DNA of 53,237 bases, from positions 1 to 53,237 of the forward strand of contig CAIVPZ010000102.1 in assembly GCA_903907955.1 (NCBI GenBank), in the 5' to 3' direction. Shown piece by piece: positions 44,985 to 52,684 of this stretch. Both the position numbers and the translations under genes were made by a program. This DNA comes from an uncultured Acetobacteraceae bacterium (GTDB taxonomy: Bacteria > Pseudomonadota > Alphaproteobacteria > Acetobacterales > Acetobacteraceae). Numbering within the stretch: the first letter of the stretch is position 1; every line of letters starts with the position of its first letter. The notes below the pieces were generated by a model. It made no database searches, had not been told where the DNA came from, and saw only the letters and a list, made by a program, of their open reading frames with translations.

Positions 44985-45569
44985 ATGCCGCTTGATGACT
45001 CCGCGCTGAACCTGGTGTTCCGGGAGGCGCGCACCCATTCCAAATGGACCGACCAGCCGGTCACCGATAACGAGCTGCGGTCGGTGTTCGACCTGCTGAA
45101 GATGGCGCCGACCTCGGCCAATTGCTCGCCGGCGCGCTTCCTGTTCCTGCGCACCAGGGAGGCGAAGGAGAAGCTGCGGCCGGCGCTGTCGGCCGGCAAC
45201 GTCGAGAAGACCATGGCGGCGCCGGTCACCGCCATCGTGGCGCATGATCCGCATTTCTCCGACCAGCTGCCCAAACTGTTCCCGCACGCCGATGCCAAAA
45301 GCTGGTTCAGCGGCAATTATGATCTCGCGCAGGAAACCGCGTTCCGCAACGGCACGCTGCAGGGCGGCTACCTGATCCTCGCCGCCCGGGCGCTGGGGCT
45401 GGATTGCGGGCCGATGTCCGGCTTCGACAATGCGAAGGTGGACACCGCCTTCCTGGCCGACCGCGGCTGGAAGAGCAATTTCCTGGTCAATATCGGCCAC
45501 GGCGACGCCGCCGCGCTGTTCCCGCGCTCGCCGCGCTTCACGTTCGATGAGGCGTGCCAGTTGCTCTGA
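44985..45569 (+). CDS. Malonic semialdehyde reductase / nitroreductase family (RutE-like)
   Basis: A 194-residue FMN-dependent nitroreductase of the RutE/HadB group, which in pyrimidine breakdown reduces malonic semialdehyde to 3-hydroxypropionate. Family features are [32 protein letters not shown] (FMN-binding), [28 protein letters not shown] and [16 protein letters not shown] lies 6 bases before the ATG at 44985. No other rut genes are nearby, so the substrate may be a different aldehyde or nitro compound. Confidence 0.83.
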   Translation: MPLDDSALNLVFREARTHSKWTDQPVTDNELRSVFDLLKMAPTSANCSPARFLFLRTREAKEKLRPALSAGNVEKTMAAPVTAIVAHDPHFSDQLPKLFPHADAKSWFSGNYDLAQETAFRNGTLQGGYLILAARALGLDCGPMSGFDNAKVDTAFLADRGWKSNFLVNIGHGDAAALFPRSPRFTFDEACQLL

Positions 45570-45612
45570 CGCGCTCTGGTCCGGCGGCGCTCCCCCGGGC
45601 TAGGGTCGCGCC

Positions 45613-46278
45613 ATGATGATCCTGGGACTGGATGCGTCGCTGGCGCGCTGCTCCGCCGCCGTGCTGGCGGATGGCGCGGTGCTGGCCGAGGCGCAGGACG
45701 AGGGCGGCCGCGGCTATGCGAACCTGTTGCCCGGCATGGCGCGCGACGTTCTGCGCGCCGCCGGGCTGCAGGCCGCTGACCTCGACGGTGTGGCGGTGAC
45801 GGTCGGGCCGGGCAGCTTCACCGGGCTGCGTGCCGCGCTGGCGCTGGCGCACGGCATCGCGCTGCCGGTCGGGCGGCCGGTCGTGGGCGTGCTGGTCGCC
45901 GAGGCGCTGGCCGAAGCGGTGCCGGCGGGGGACGGGCGGGTGCTGTGGGTTGCCATCGACAGCCGCCGCGGCCGGGTGTTCCTGCACCGCGGCACGGCCG
46001 CCCCCGAGTCGGCGGCGCTGGATGCCTTGCCGCCCCCTTGCGGCCCGGTCGCGGTCGCCGGCGACGCGGCGGTGGCGGTGGCGGACCGGCTGGCCGCGCG
46101 CGGCGATGATGCCCTGCTGACCGATGCCCGCCTGCCGCTGGCCCACCATGTCGCGGCGGTCGGCGCGCGCCGTCTGGCCGGCCTGCTGGCGCCGTTGCCG
46201 GCGCAGCCGCTGTATGTTGACCCGCCCGAGGCGCGTCCGCCGGCCGGCGGCCTCCGGCCGCCGCCGGACGCGGCGTAG
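45613..46278 (+). CDS. tsaB: tRNA threonylcarbamoyladenosine protein TsaB
   Basis: A 221-residue ASKHA-fold protein that forms the TsaBDE complex making t6A37 in tRNAs for ANN codons. MMILGLDASLARCSAAV is the ATPase-like strand pair, then TVGPGSFTGLRAALALAHGIAL (the TsaB signature) and VLWVAIDSRRGRVFL. The C-terminal PLPAQPLYVDPPEARPP matches the usual end. rimI follows within 4 bases, a classic gene pair. Confidence 0.9.
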   Translation: MMILGLDASLARCSAAVLADGAVLAEAQDEGGRGYANLLPGMARDVLRAAGLQAADLDGVAVTVGPGSFTGLRAALALAHGIALPVGRPVVGVLVAEALAEAVPAGDGRVLWVAIDSRRGRVFLHRGTAAPESAALDALPPPCGPVAVAGDAAVAVADRLAARGDDALLTDARLPLAHHVAAVGARRLAGLLAPLPAQPLYVDPPEARPPAGGLRPPPDAA

Positions 46279-46282
46279 GCTG

Positions 46283-46747
46283 GTGATTCGTTCGCTGCCA
46301 TCGCTGGTGGTCGCCGGGACGGCGCATGCCGCGGCGATGGCAGCGGTGCACGCCGCCGCGATGCCGGACGGCGAAACCTGGGGCGAAGCGGTGATCGCCG
46401 CCCAGCTGGTTCTGCCCGGCACCTTCGGCCTGTTCGACCCGGATGGCGGGATGGTGCTGGCCCGGGTGGCCGCCGACGAGGCGGAGATCCTGGCGCTGGC
46501 GGTGGCCCCGCAGGCGCGCCGGCACGGCAGCGGGGCGGCGCTGCTGGCCGCCGCCGAGGCGCGCGCGGCGCAGGCCGGGGCGCGGACGATGTACCTGGAG
46601 GTGGCGGAGCCCAACCAGCCGGCGCGCGCCCTGTACGGCCGCGCCGGCTACCTGCTGGCCGGACGTCGCCGCGCCTACTACGCCGACGGCAGCGACGCGC
46701 TGGTGCTGCGCAAGCCGCTGGCGCAACCGCCGATCGTCAGAGCCTGA
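46283..46747 (+). CDS. rimI: Ribosomal-protein-alanine N-acetyltransferase-like (RimI)
   Basis: A 154-residue GNAT acetyltransferase. Its acetyl-CoA loop reads ALAVAPQARRHGSGAALLAAAEARA, and the C-terminal YLEVAEPNQPARALYGRAGYLLAGRRRAYYADGSDALVLRKPL is typical of RimI, which acetylates ribosomal protein S18. GTG at 46283 is used as start, 4 bases after the tsaB stop; no other start leaves the N-terminal strand intact. The last residues VRA and the stop come from the right end of family 2 repeat copy C. Confidence 0.86.
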   Translation: MIRSLPSLVVAGTAHAAAMAAVHAAAMPDGETWGEAVIAAQLVLPGTFGLFDPDGGMVLARVAADEAEILALAVAPQARRHGSGAALLAAAEARAAQAGARTMYLEVAEPNQPARALYGRAGYLLAGRRRAYYADGSDALVLRKPLAQPPIVRA

Positions 46748-46841
46748 AAAACAATCGAACTTGAAAAAGAAAGCCCGCTGATATCATTGAGTTTCCCGTC
46801 ATCGTTCGGCGGCTTGCGGGCATGCTTTTTCAAACTCTCAG
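46738..46841 (-). repeat. Family 2 repeat, 104 bp, copy C, ending two genes
   Basis: The reverse complement of copies A and B, again exactly 104 bp. Its right end (CAGAGCCTGA on the plus strand) provides the rimI stop at 46745-46747; its left end (CTGAGAG on the minus strand) provides the tusA-like stop at 46838-46840. The central stem has T runs on both strands (TTCTTTTTC and CTTTTTC), so transcription from both sides should end here. The loop motif AAGCCGCCGAACGATG is conserved. Confidence 0.9.
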
Positions 46842-47086
46842 CCGCGCCGCAGCAACAGGCGGGTGACGCCGTCGGCGCCGTCTTCCTGCGACAGCACCTG
46901 ATGCCCCTGGGCGGCCGCCGTTCGCGGCACGTTCAGCCGCGGCTCCTCGCCGCGCAGCAGAACCAGCAGGGTCTGGCCCGGCGCCAGCCGGTCCAGCGCA
47001 AGGCGGGTTCGCACGAAGGTCATCGGACAGACTTCGCGGGTGATGTCCAGGGTCTGCGCCGGTGCGGCGGGGCTCATCTTGGGCAT
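46838..47086 (-). CDS. TusA-family sulfur carrier protein
   Basis: An 82-residue small protein of the TusA/SirA type, carrying sulfur as a persulfide on Cys20 in TREVCPMTFVRTRLALDRL, followed by the strand LAPGQTLLVLLRGEEP and a C-terminal GHQVL. The usual motif is CPxP; here it is CPMTF, as in a frequent alphaproteobacterial variant. The start is ATG at 47084-47086; another ATG three codons on is possible. It is divergent from mucR and shares the family 2 repeat as its 3' end with rimI. Confidence 0.8.
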   Translation of the reverse strand: MPKMSPAAPAQTLDITREVCPMTFVRTRLALDRLAPGQTLLVLLRGEEPRLNVPRTAAAQGHQVLSQEDGADGVTRLLLRRG

Positions 47087-47117
47087 GACAGCACTGTTGT
47101 TGGGAGACAAATATCCG

Positions 47118-47147
47118 TTGCGAAACGGGCAAAGGCGAATTTATACG
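47118..47147 (+). promoter_or_regulatory. Possible mucR promoter
   Basis: TTGCGA (47118-47123) and TATACG (47142-47147) with an 18-base spacer lie about 40 bases before the mucR start, in an AT-rich patch containing the palindrome ATACGTAT. The match to a sigma-70 promoter is moderate. Confidence 0.3.
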
Positions 47148-47185
47148 TATCCTATATGGCCAAGTCGAATACGGCGGAAGGGAAT

Positions 47186-47599
47186 ATGATGTCGGAAGAC
47201 GCGTTGAGATCGAACGTTCTGGGATTGACCGCCCAGATCGTGTCTGCGCACATTTCGAATAATCCGGTTGATCCGAACGAACTTCCCGGTTTGATCCAGG
47301 AGGTCTACCGCGCGTTGTCCGGCGCCGGCCAGGCGCAGATCCAGCCGGACAAGCCGCAGCCAGCGGTTCCGGTGAAGAAATCGGTGTTCCCGGACTACAT
47401 CGTTTGTCTGGAGGACGGCAAGAAGCTGAAGATGCTGAAGCGGCATCTGAAGGCCTCCTACGACATGACGCCGGACCAGTACCGCGAACGGTGGGGCCTG
47501 ACCTCTGACTACCCGATGGTGGCACCGAACTACGCCCAGCACCGCTCGACGCTGGCCAAGCAGATCGGGCTGGGCACCAGGCCGCACAGCGGAAGCTGA
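47186..47599 (+). CDS. mucR: MucR/Ros family transcriptional regulator
   Basis: A 137-residue DNA-binding regulator of the Ros/MucR family, global regulators and H-NS-like silencers in alphaproteobacteria. The N-terminal oligomerisation part is LGLTAQIVSAHISNNPV. The C-terminal zinc-finger region is VFPDYIVCLEDGKKLKMLKRHLKASYDMTPDQYRERWGL, with a single Cys and Asp in place of the second Cys, as in many family members, and PMVAPNYAQHRSTLAKQIGLG after it. Starts: ATG at 47186 with GGAAGGGA directly upstream is preferred; ATG at 47156 would add ten residues. Confidence 0.9.
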   Translation: MMSEDALRSNVLGLTAQIVSAHISNNPVDPNELPGLIQEVYRALSGAGQAQIQPDKPQPAVPVKKSVFPDYIVCLEDGKKLKMLKRHLKASYDMTPDQYRERWGLTSDYPMVAPNYAQHRSTLAKQIGLGTRPHSGS

Positions 47600-47859
47600 G
47601 CACGTTGCCCAGGCGCACCTTCACCTGATAGGGTGCCGGCACACGAGACAGGGTGCCGGCCAGGTGTTTCCGGGCGCAGCTTTGCCCCGTGCGGGCGAAA
47701 TGATCCCCTGCTTTGGGCAGCAGGGCATTGGACAGCCCGCCCCCGATCGGCTACGCCGCCGTGACCGCACCGGCACGCCCGGGCGGCGTTTCGGCCAGGC
47801 AGCGGACTGCGTGGCGGATGCCGGTCGGGCGATCCTGCCTCCCGGCCATTGGGGATCGG

Positions 47860-48348
47860 ATGGAAAGCCGCATCGAACGCCTGTGCGTCGAACGTGGACT
47901 CAAGATGACCGGCCAGCGCCGCGTCATCGCCCGCGTCCTGTCCGATGCCGGCGATCACCCGGACGTCGAGGAACTCTATCGCCGTGCCGCGGCGACGGAC
48001 CCGCGCATCTCGATCGCCACCGTCTACCGCACCGTCCGCCTGTTCGAGGAGCGCGGCATTCTGGAACGCCGCGACTTCGGCGGCGGCCGCGCCCGCTACG
48101 AGCCCACCGAGCATGGCCACCACCACCACCTGATCGACATCGACACCGGCCGCGTGATCGAGTTCTCCGACCCCGAGCACGAACGCGTGCTCCAGGCGAT
48201 CGCCGCCCGGCTGGGCTTTGACCTGGTGTCGCACCGGCTCGAACTGCATGGCCGGCGCCAGGCCGCCGCCGGCCGCCCGGCCTCCCGCCAGACCGGCGAG
48301 CCGCCGGTCGCGCCGGCCGACACCCCCAGCCCCGGGCTGAGACGATGA
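47860..48348 (+). CDS. fur: Fur family transcriptional regulator
   Basis: A 162-residue regulator of the Fur family. The winged helix is ERGLKMTGQRRVIARVL to ISIATVYRTVRLFEERGIL, followed by the metal-site region HGHHHHLIDIDTGRVIEFSDPEHERV. The structural CxxC is absent (Asp in its place), as is common in alphaproteobacterial Fur/Mur proteins, so the sensed metal may be iron or manganese. The C-terminus is a disordered tail rich in Ala and Pro. The start is ATG at 47860 after GGGGAT. The stop overlaps the olsB start by 4 bases. Confidence 0.88.
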   Translation: MESRIERLCVERGLKMTGQRRVIARVLSDAGDHPDVEELYRRAAATDPRISIATVYRTVRLFEERGILERRDFGGGRARYEPTEHGHHHHLIDIDTGRVIEFSDPEHERVLQAIAARLGFDLVSHRLELHGRRQAAAGRPASRQTGEPPVAPADTPSPGLRR

Positions 48349-49211
48349 CAGCGCAGCAACCCGGGACCGCGCAACACTTCGGAACCGTGCAGCAATCCGG
48401 CATGACCCAGGCGGAACGAGGCTTCGGCGAACTGCGCGGCGGCAATCTCGGCGTGCGCATCGCCACCACCCCCGACGAAATCGACGCTGCCCTGGAGCTG
48501 CGCTACCGGGTGTTCTACGAGGAACGCGGCGCCGTGGCCGACGCCGTCGCCGCCGCTTCCCGCCGCGATCGCGACGTGTTCGACGCGGTTGCCGATCACC
48601 TGCTGGTGGTCGACCACGCCATCGGCCGCGGCCCGGAAGGCGTGGTCGCCACCTACCGGCTGATCCGCGCCGAGGCCGCCGCCAGGATCGGCCGCTTCTA
48701 CTCGGCCGACGAGTACGACATCTCGCCGATCCTCGCCTTCCCCGGGCAGGTCATGGAGCTTGGCCGCTCCTGCGTCCACCCGGCCTACCGCAACCGCACC
48801 GCGATGCAATTGCTGTGGCGCGGCATCGCCGCCTATGTGTTCCTGCACCACATCGACCTGATGTTCGGCTGCGCCAGCCTGCCCGGCATCGACCCGGACG
48901 CGGTGGCGACCGATCTGACCTACCTGCACGCCCACCACCTCGCCCCCGCCGAGGTCCGCCCGCGCGCCCTGCCGCACCGCTACGTGGAAATGCGACGCTT
49001 CGACCCCGCCTTGCTCGACCCGCGGCGGGCGCTCGCCAGGCTGCCGCCGCTCATCAAGGGCTACCTGCGTCTCGGCGGCTTCGTCGGCGACGGCGCGGTG
49101 ATCGACGCGCAGTTCAATACCATCGACGTCGCCGTGGTGGTGAAGACCGACCTGGTCACCGAAAAATACTACAAGCACTACCAGCGCGAATCCCGTGACG
49201 CCGGCGCGTAA
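48345..49211 (+). CDS. olsB: L-ornithine N-alpha-acyltransferase (OlsB-like)
   Basis: A 288-residue GNAT-type acyltransferase, probably OlsB, which attaches a 3-hydroxyacyl chain to ornithine, the first step in ornithine lipid synthesis. Family features are LELRYRVFYEERGA, VDHLLVVD-type strands, VATYRLIRAE, FYSADEYDISPI, MELGRSCVHPAYRNRTAMQLLWRGI and GCASLPGIDP. The first 30 residues, rich in Gln, Gly and Thr, are a non-conserved extension. It is coupled to fur by an ATGA overlap, and lnt begins inside its last 17 bases. The partner OlsA is not in the window. Confidence 0.87.
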   Translation: MTAQQPGTAQHFGTVQQSGMTQAERGFGELRGGNLGVRIATTPDEIDAALELRYRVFYEERGAVADAVAAASRRDRDVFDAVADHLLVVDHAIGRGPEGVVATYRLIRAEAAARIGRFYSADEYDISPILAFPGQVMELGRSCVHPAYRNRTAMQLLWRGIAAYVFLHHIDLMFGCASLPGIDPDAVATDLTYLHAHHLAPAEVRPRALPHRYVEMRRFDPALLDPRRALARLPPLIKGYLRLGGFVGDGAVIDAQFNTIDVAVVVKTDLVTEKYYKHYQRESRDAGA

Positions 49212-50700
49212 CGAAGGCCGGGGGCGCCGCCCCTGGCATGCTTCCGCTGCCGCCTTTGGACTGGGCCTGCTCTCCGCCGCCGCATTGCCCCCGTTGCACG
49301 TCATTCCCGTGCTGCTGCTGGCCGTGCCCGGCCTGCTCGCCCTGATCGGCAGCAGCACCGGCGCCCGCCAGGCCGGCTGGCGCGGCTTCTGTTTCGGCTT
49401 CGGCCACCATCTGGTCGGGCTGTACTGGATCACCGAAGCCATCCTGATCGAGGCGGCGCGGTTCTGGTGGCTGGTGCCGCTGGCCGTGCCGGCGCTCGCG
49501 GCGGTGCTGGCGCTGTTCGTGGCGTTGCCCTGCGCGCTCGCCTGGTGGGCGCGGCCGGGCTGGCGGCGGGTGGCGGTGCTGGCCGGCGCGTGGGTGCTGG
49601 CTGACCTCGCCCGCCAGTTCGTCGGCACCGGCTTTCCGTGGAACCCGTGGGGCAGCGTCTGGGCGCTGCCCGGCCCGGTCGGCGACGTGGCGCTGCAACC
49701 GGCCGCCTGGATAGGCGTGCATGGGCTGACCCTGGTCACGCTCCTGCTGGCCGCCACGCCCGCGCTGGGCCGTCGCGCCATGGCGGCGGGTGCCGCGGCA
49801 CTGCTGCTGTGGACCGGCGCGGGCCTCGCCCGGCTGCAACTGGCCGTTCCTTCGCCGCCGCCGGGCCTGGACGTCGTGCTGGTGCAGGGCAACGTGCCGC
49901 AGGGGCACAAATGGGATCGTGCCTTCGCGCTGGAGACCTTCGGGCGCTACCTCGCGCTGACCCGCGGCGGCGTGGCCCGGGCCACCCTGCCGGCGGTGGC
50001 CGTGTGGCCGGAATCCGCCAGCCCCTTCCTGCTGGCGCAGGACCAGGCCGCCCGGCAGGCGATCGCCGAAGCCGCGCAGGCGCCCGCTCTGGTGGGCAGC
50101 GTGCGGTTCGACGCAACGGGTCGCCCGCTCAACAGCCTGATGGCGCTGCTGGCCGACGGCGCGCCGGCGGCGATCTATGACAAATCGCACCTCGTGCCCT
50201 TCGGCGAGTACCAGCCCGACTGGTTCCCGCTGCCCATCCAGGTCGTGCCGGGCGGCGGTTTCGCCCGCGGCCCCGGCCCGTCCACGCTGCACGCGCCCGG
50301 CCTGCCGCCGTTCGGCCCGCTGATCTGCTACGAGGCGATCTTCCCCGCCCAGGTCACCAACGCGGCCGACCGGCCGGACTGGCTGGTGAACGTCACCAAC
50401 GACGCCTGGTTCGGCAATTCGAGCGGGCCGCGCCAGCACCTCGCGGCTGCCCGGCTGCGCGCGGTGGAGGAGGGACTGCCGCTGATGCGCGTTGCCAATA
50501 CCGGCATCAGCGTGGGCTTCGACGCATTCGGGCATGAGTTGGGGCGGCTCGGCATGGGCAGCACCGGGGCACTGGTGCTGGCGCTGCCCGGCCACCTTGC
50601 CCCGACGCCGTTTGCCCGGTTCGGGCTGGCGGTGCCGCTGCTGCTCGGCGCCGGCCTGCTGCTGGCGGGCGCCGTGCCGGTGCGGCGGCGTCCGGGTTAA
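49195..50700 (+). CDS. lnt: Apolipoprotein N-acyltransferase
   Basis: A 501-residue inner-membrane enzyme adding the third acyl chain to lipoproteins. About seven N-terminal helices (to about residue 210) precede a nitrilase-type periplasmic domain with the triad Glu273 (VWPESASPF), Lys330 (IYDKSHLVPFGEYQP) and Cys378 (LICYEAIFP), plus VNVTNDAWFGNSSGPRQHL. The GTG start lies 17 bases inside olsB. The first residues EGRGRRPW are encoded by a family 1 fragment, so the conserved protein may really begin near AAFGLGLLSAAALPPL. Confidence 0.92.
   Translation: MTPARNEGRGRRPWHASAAAFGLGLLSAAALPPLHVIPVLLLAVPGLLALIGSSTGARQAGWRGFCFGFGHHLVGLYWITEAILIEAARFWWLVPLAVPALAAVLALFVALPCALAWWARPGWRRVAVLAGAWVLADLARQFVGTGFPWNPWGSVWALPGPVGDVALQPAAWIGVHGLTLVTLLLAATPALGRRAMAAGAAALLLWTGAGLARLQLAVPSPPPGLDVVLVQGNVPQGHKWDRAFALETFGRYLALTRGGVARATLPAVAVWPESASPFLLAQDQAARQAIAEAAQAPALVGSVRFDATGRPLNSLMALLADGAPAAIYDKSHLVPFGEYQPDWFPLPIQVVPGGGFARGPGPSTLHAPGLPPFGPLICYEAIFPAQVTNAADRPDWLVNVTNDAWFGNSSGPRQHLAAARLRAVEEGLPLMRVANTGISVGFDAFGHELGRLGMGSTGALVLALPGHLAPTPFARFGLAVPLLLGAGLLLAGAVPVRRRPG
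49215..49237. repeat. Family 1 fragment inside the start of lnt
   Basis: GGCCGGGGGCGCCGCCCCTGG repeats the family 1 hairpin theme and lies 4 bases after the olsB stop, within codons 7-14 of lnt. A hairpin here could affect coupling between olsB and lnt. Confidence 0.45.
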
Positions 50701-50738
50701 CCAGTGCCCCCATCGCGGTACGGGCGCTTGACGCGACA

Positions 50739-50778
50739 TTGACGATCCTGGGTTGTGGGACTAATATTTTCTACAACC
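50739..50778 (+). promoter_or_regulatory. Promoter and operator-like dyad of first XRE regulator
   Basis: TTGACG (50739-50744) and TAATAT (50762-50767) are separated by exactly 17 bases, a good sigma-70-type promoter. GGTTGTGG (50751-50758) and CTACAACC (50771-50778) form a dyad (7 of 8 bases complementary) straddling the -10 element, well placed as an operator. The 20-base string TTGACGATCCTGGGTTGTGG recurs unchanged at 51396-51415 before the second XRE gene. Confidence 0.6.
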
Positions 50779-50809
50779 GTTCCGGGTCCGGGTGCGGTGA
50801 AAGGTGGCT

Positions 50810-51256
50810 ATGTCTGGTGGATTCGACGAGCAGCGCGCCGGTGCCGGTGGGCGTTCCAATCCCATTGACGTTCATGTCGGGCACCAGATCCGGCAGCGCC
50901 GCACCTCGCTCGGCATGTCGCAGGAAGCGCTCGCGGGCGTGCTTGGCGTCAGCTTTCAGCAGGTGCAGAAATACGAGCGCGGCTTCAACCGGGTCGGCGC
51001 CTCGCGACTCCACGACATGATGCGCGCGCTGGACGTGCCGATCGGCTATTTCTTCGAGGACGTCCCCGGCGACCGGCTGCGCGTTCAGCACGGCGTGTCC
51101 GGCATGCGCGAAACGCAGCAGAAATTGGATGACGATATTCTGCACCGCCGCGAAACCCTTGACCTGGTGCGCGCCTTCACCCGCATCGCCGACCCCGGCG
51201 TGCGGCGCCACGTGCTGGACCTGGTCCGTTCGCTCGGCGCCGATTCCCCCTCCTGA
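50810..51256 (+). CDS. XRE-family HTH regulator, copy 1
   Basis: A 148-residue DNA-binding protein. The HTH domain (NPIDVHVGHQIRQRRTSLGMSQEALAGVLGVSFQQVQKYERGFNRVGASRLHDMMRALDVPIGYFFED) is of the type widespread in alphaproteobacteria, followed by a short helical tail ending RRETLDLVRAFTRIADPGVRRHVLDLVRSL. The start is ATG at 50810 with AAAGGTGG upstream (GTG at 50804 is also possible). It is a paralogue of the gene 228 bases downstream and has its own promoter with a likely operator, suggesting autoregulation or cross-regulation. Confidence 0.88.
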   Translation: MSGGFDEQRAGAGGRSNPIDVHVGHQIRQRRTSLGMSQEALAGVLGVSFQQVQKYERGFNRVGASRLHDMMRALDVPIGYFFEDVPGDRLRVQHGVSGMRETQQKLDDDILHRRETLDLVRAFTRIADPGVRRHVLDLVRSLGADSPS

Positions 51257-51365
51257 ATTCCCTCTGGTCGTTCGCGCATTCGGCGGCTGCGGCGACATGG
51301 TTGCCCGCGCCGGTGGTGCAGCGTGACATGCTTGCCCGCGGGCAGGCGGGTTTCGTTCAAATTTT

Positions 51366-51415
51366 AAGAATTGGCCCATTTTATTAATTCTTGGGTTGAC
51401 GATCCTGGGTTGTGG
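51366..51415 (+). promoter_or_regulatory. Control region of second XRE regulator
   Basis: AAGAATT (51366-51372) and AATTCTT (51386-51392) form a dyad with a 13-base spacer, directly followed by the shared string TTGACGATCCTGGGTTGTGG (51396-51415). The -35-like TTGACG is kept, but the base run at the expected -10 (TAACCA) is poor, so the promoter is weaker or differently placed than in copy 1. The surrounding 70 bases are unusually AT-rich. Confidence 0.45.
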
Positions 51416-51484
51416 AGTTAACCATTTGTGAACCTCGGATCGGCCCTCGCGCCGTCGCGGGCGGTGAACCAGAAGGGGATTACG

Positions 51485-51982
51485 ATGTCAGGCGAGCCCG
51501 GCGAACCAGGGATCCCGAACGGTGCCACGGCCGACACCCTTGCCGACCGCCCTGAGAAGGAATCCCGTGCCAACCCCATCGACACCCATGTCGGTTCGCG
51601 CATTCGCCTGCGCCGCACCCTGATGGGCTTTTCGCAGGAACGCCTCGGCGAGGCCCTTGGGCTGACCTTCCAGCAGGTGCAGAAATACGAGCGCGGGGTA
51701 AACCGCGTCGGTGCCTCGCGCCTCTACGACCTGTCGCGCGTGCTGGATGTGCCGATCAGCTTCTTCTACGACGACATGCCGGAAAGCATCGGCGGCGTCC
51801 GTCCGCCGACCCGCGGCCCCGGCGGCCTGGCCGACGCGCAGGACGGTTTCGGCGACGACACGCTGAGCCGCCGCGAAACCCTGGAACTGGTGCGCGCCTA
51901 CTACCGCATCACCGACCCCGGCGTGCGCAAGCGGGTGTTCGACCTCATCAAGTCGCTCGTGCCCGAAATCGCGGCGGCCTGA
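51485..51982 (+). CDS. XRE-family HTH regulator, copy 2
   Basis: A 165-residue paralogue of copy 1. The HTH domain is [70 protein letters not shown], followed by a Gly/Pro-rich linker and the shared tail SRRETLELVRAYYRITDPGVRKRVFDLIKSLVPE. ATG at 51485 with AAGGGGA upstream is preferred; an in-frame GTG at 51428 would place the start close behind the promoter-like string. nth follows after 27 bases. Confidence 0.88.
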   Translation: MSGEPGEPGIPNGATADTLADRPEKESRANPIDTHVGSRIRLRRTLMGFSQERLGEALGLTFQQVQKYERGVNRVGASRLYDLSRVLDVPISFFYDDMPESIGGVRPPTRGPGGLADAQDGFGDDTLSRRETLELVRAYYRITDPGVRKRVFDLIKSLVPEIAAA

Positions 51983-52009
51983 AGCCGCCGCGTCCCGCGA
52001 CGGCCTGCC

Positions 52010-52684
52010 ATGGCGGCGCCGCGCCCCCCCACGCCGCCGGCCTGCGCCATGTCGCCGGCCGAGCTGCGCGGCTTCCTCGAAGCCCTCCAGCACGCCAACC
52101 CCAACCCGCGCAGCGAACTCGAGTATGCTGATCCGTTCACCCTGCTGGTGGCGGTGGTGCTGTCGGCCCAGGCCACCGACGTCTCGGTGAACAAAGCCAC
52201 CCGCACCCTGTTCGCCGAGGCACCCACCCCCGCCGCCATGGCCGCGCTCGGCGTGGACGGGGTGGCGAAACACATCCGTACCATCGGCCTCTGGCAGGGC
52301 AAGGCCCGCAACGTCGTGGAACTGTCCCGCCTGCTGGTCGAGCGCCACGGCGGCCACGTTCCCCACGACCGCGCCGCCCTGGAGGCACTCCCCGGAGTCG
52401 GCCGCAAAACCGCCAACGTGGTGCTCAACGTCGCCTTCGGCGAACCCACCATCGCCGTCGACACCCACATCTTCCGCCTCGGCAACCGCACCGGCATCGC
52501 CCCCGGAAAGACCCCGCTTGACGTGGAAAACGCGCTGCTCGCCCGCGTGCCGCCGGACCTGCTGATGCACGCCCACCACTGGCTGATCCTGCACGGACGC
52601 TACGTCTGCAAGGCCCGCACGCCGGAATGCTGGCGGTGCGCGGCGGCGGAGTGGTGCAAATACGCCGGCAAAGAAAGTAAGTAA
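52010..52684 (+). CDS. nth: Endonuclease III (base-excision repair glycosylase/AP lyase)
   Basis: A 224-residue HhH-GPD DNA glycosylase removing oxidised pyrimidines and cutting at abasic sites. The helix-hairpin-helix LPGVGRKTANVV carries the catalytic Lys133, and the Asp is Asp151 in VDTHIFRLGNRTGI. The 4Fe-4S ligands form C-x6-C-x2-C-x5-C in the C-terminal CKARTPECWRCAAAEWC. The first 14 residues are a Pro-rich extension; MSPAELRGFLEAL (ATG at 52049) may be the true start. It possibly shares a transcript with the second XRE gene. Confidence 0.94.
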   Translation: MAAPRPPTPPACAMSPAELRGFLEALQHANPNPRSELEYADPFTLLVAVVLSAQATDVSVNKATRTLFAEAPTPAAMAALGVDGVAKHIRTIGLWQGKARNVVELSRLLVERHGGHVPHDRAALEALPGVGRKTANVVLNVAFGEPTIAVDTHIFRLGNRTGIAPGKTPLDVENALLARVPPDLLMHAHHWLILHGRYVCKARTPECWRCAAAEWCKYAGKESK

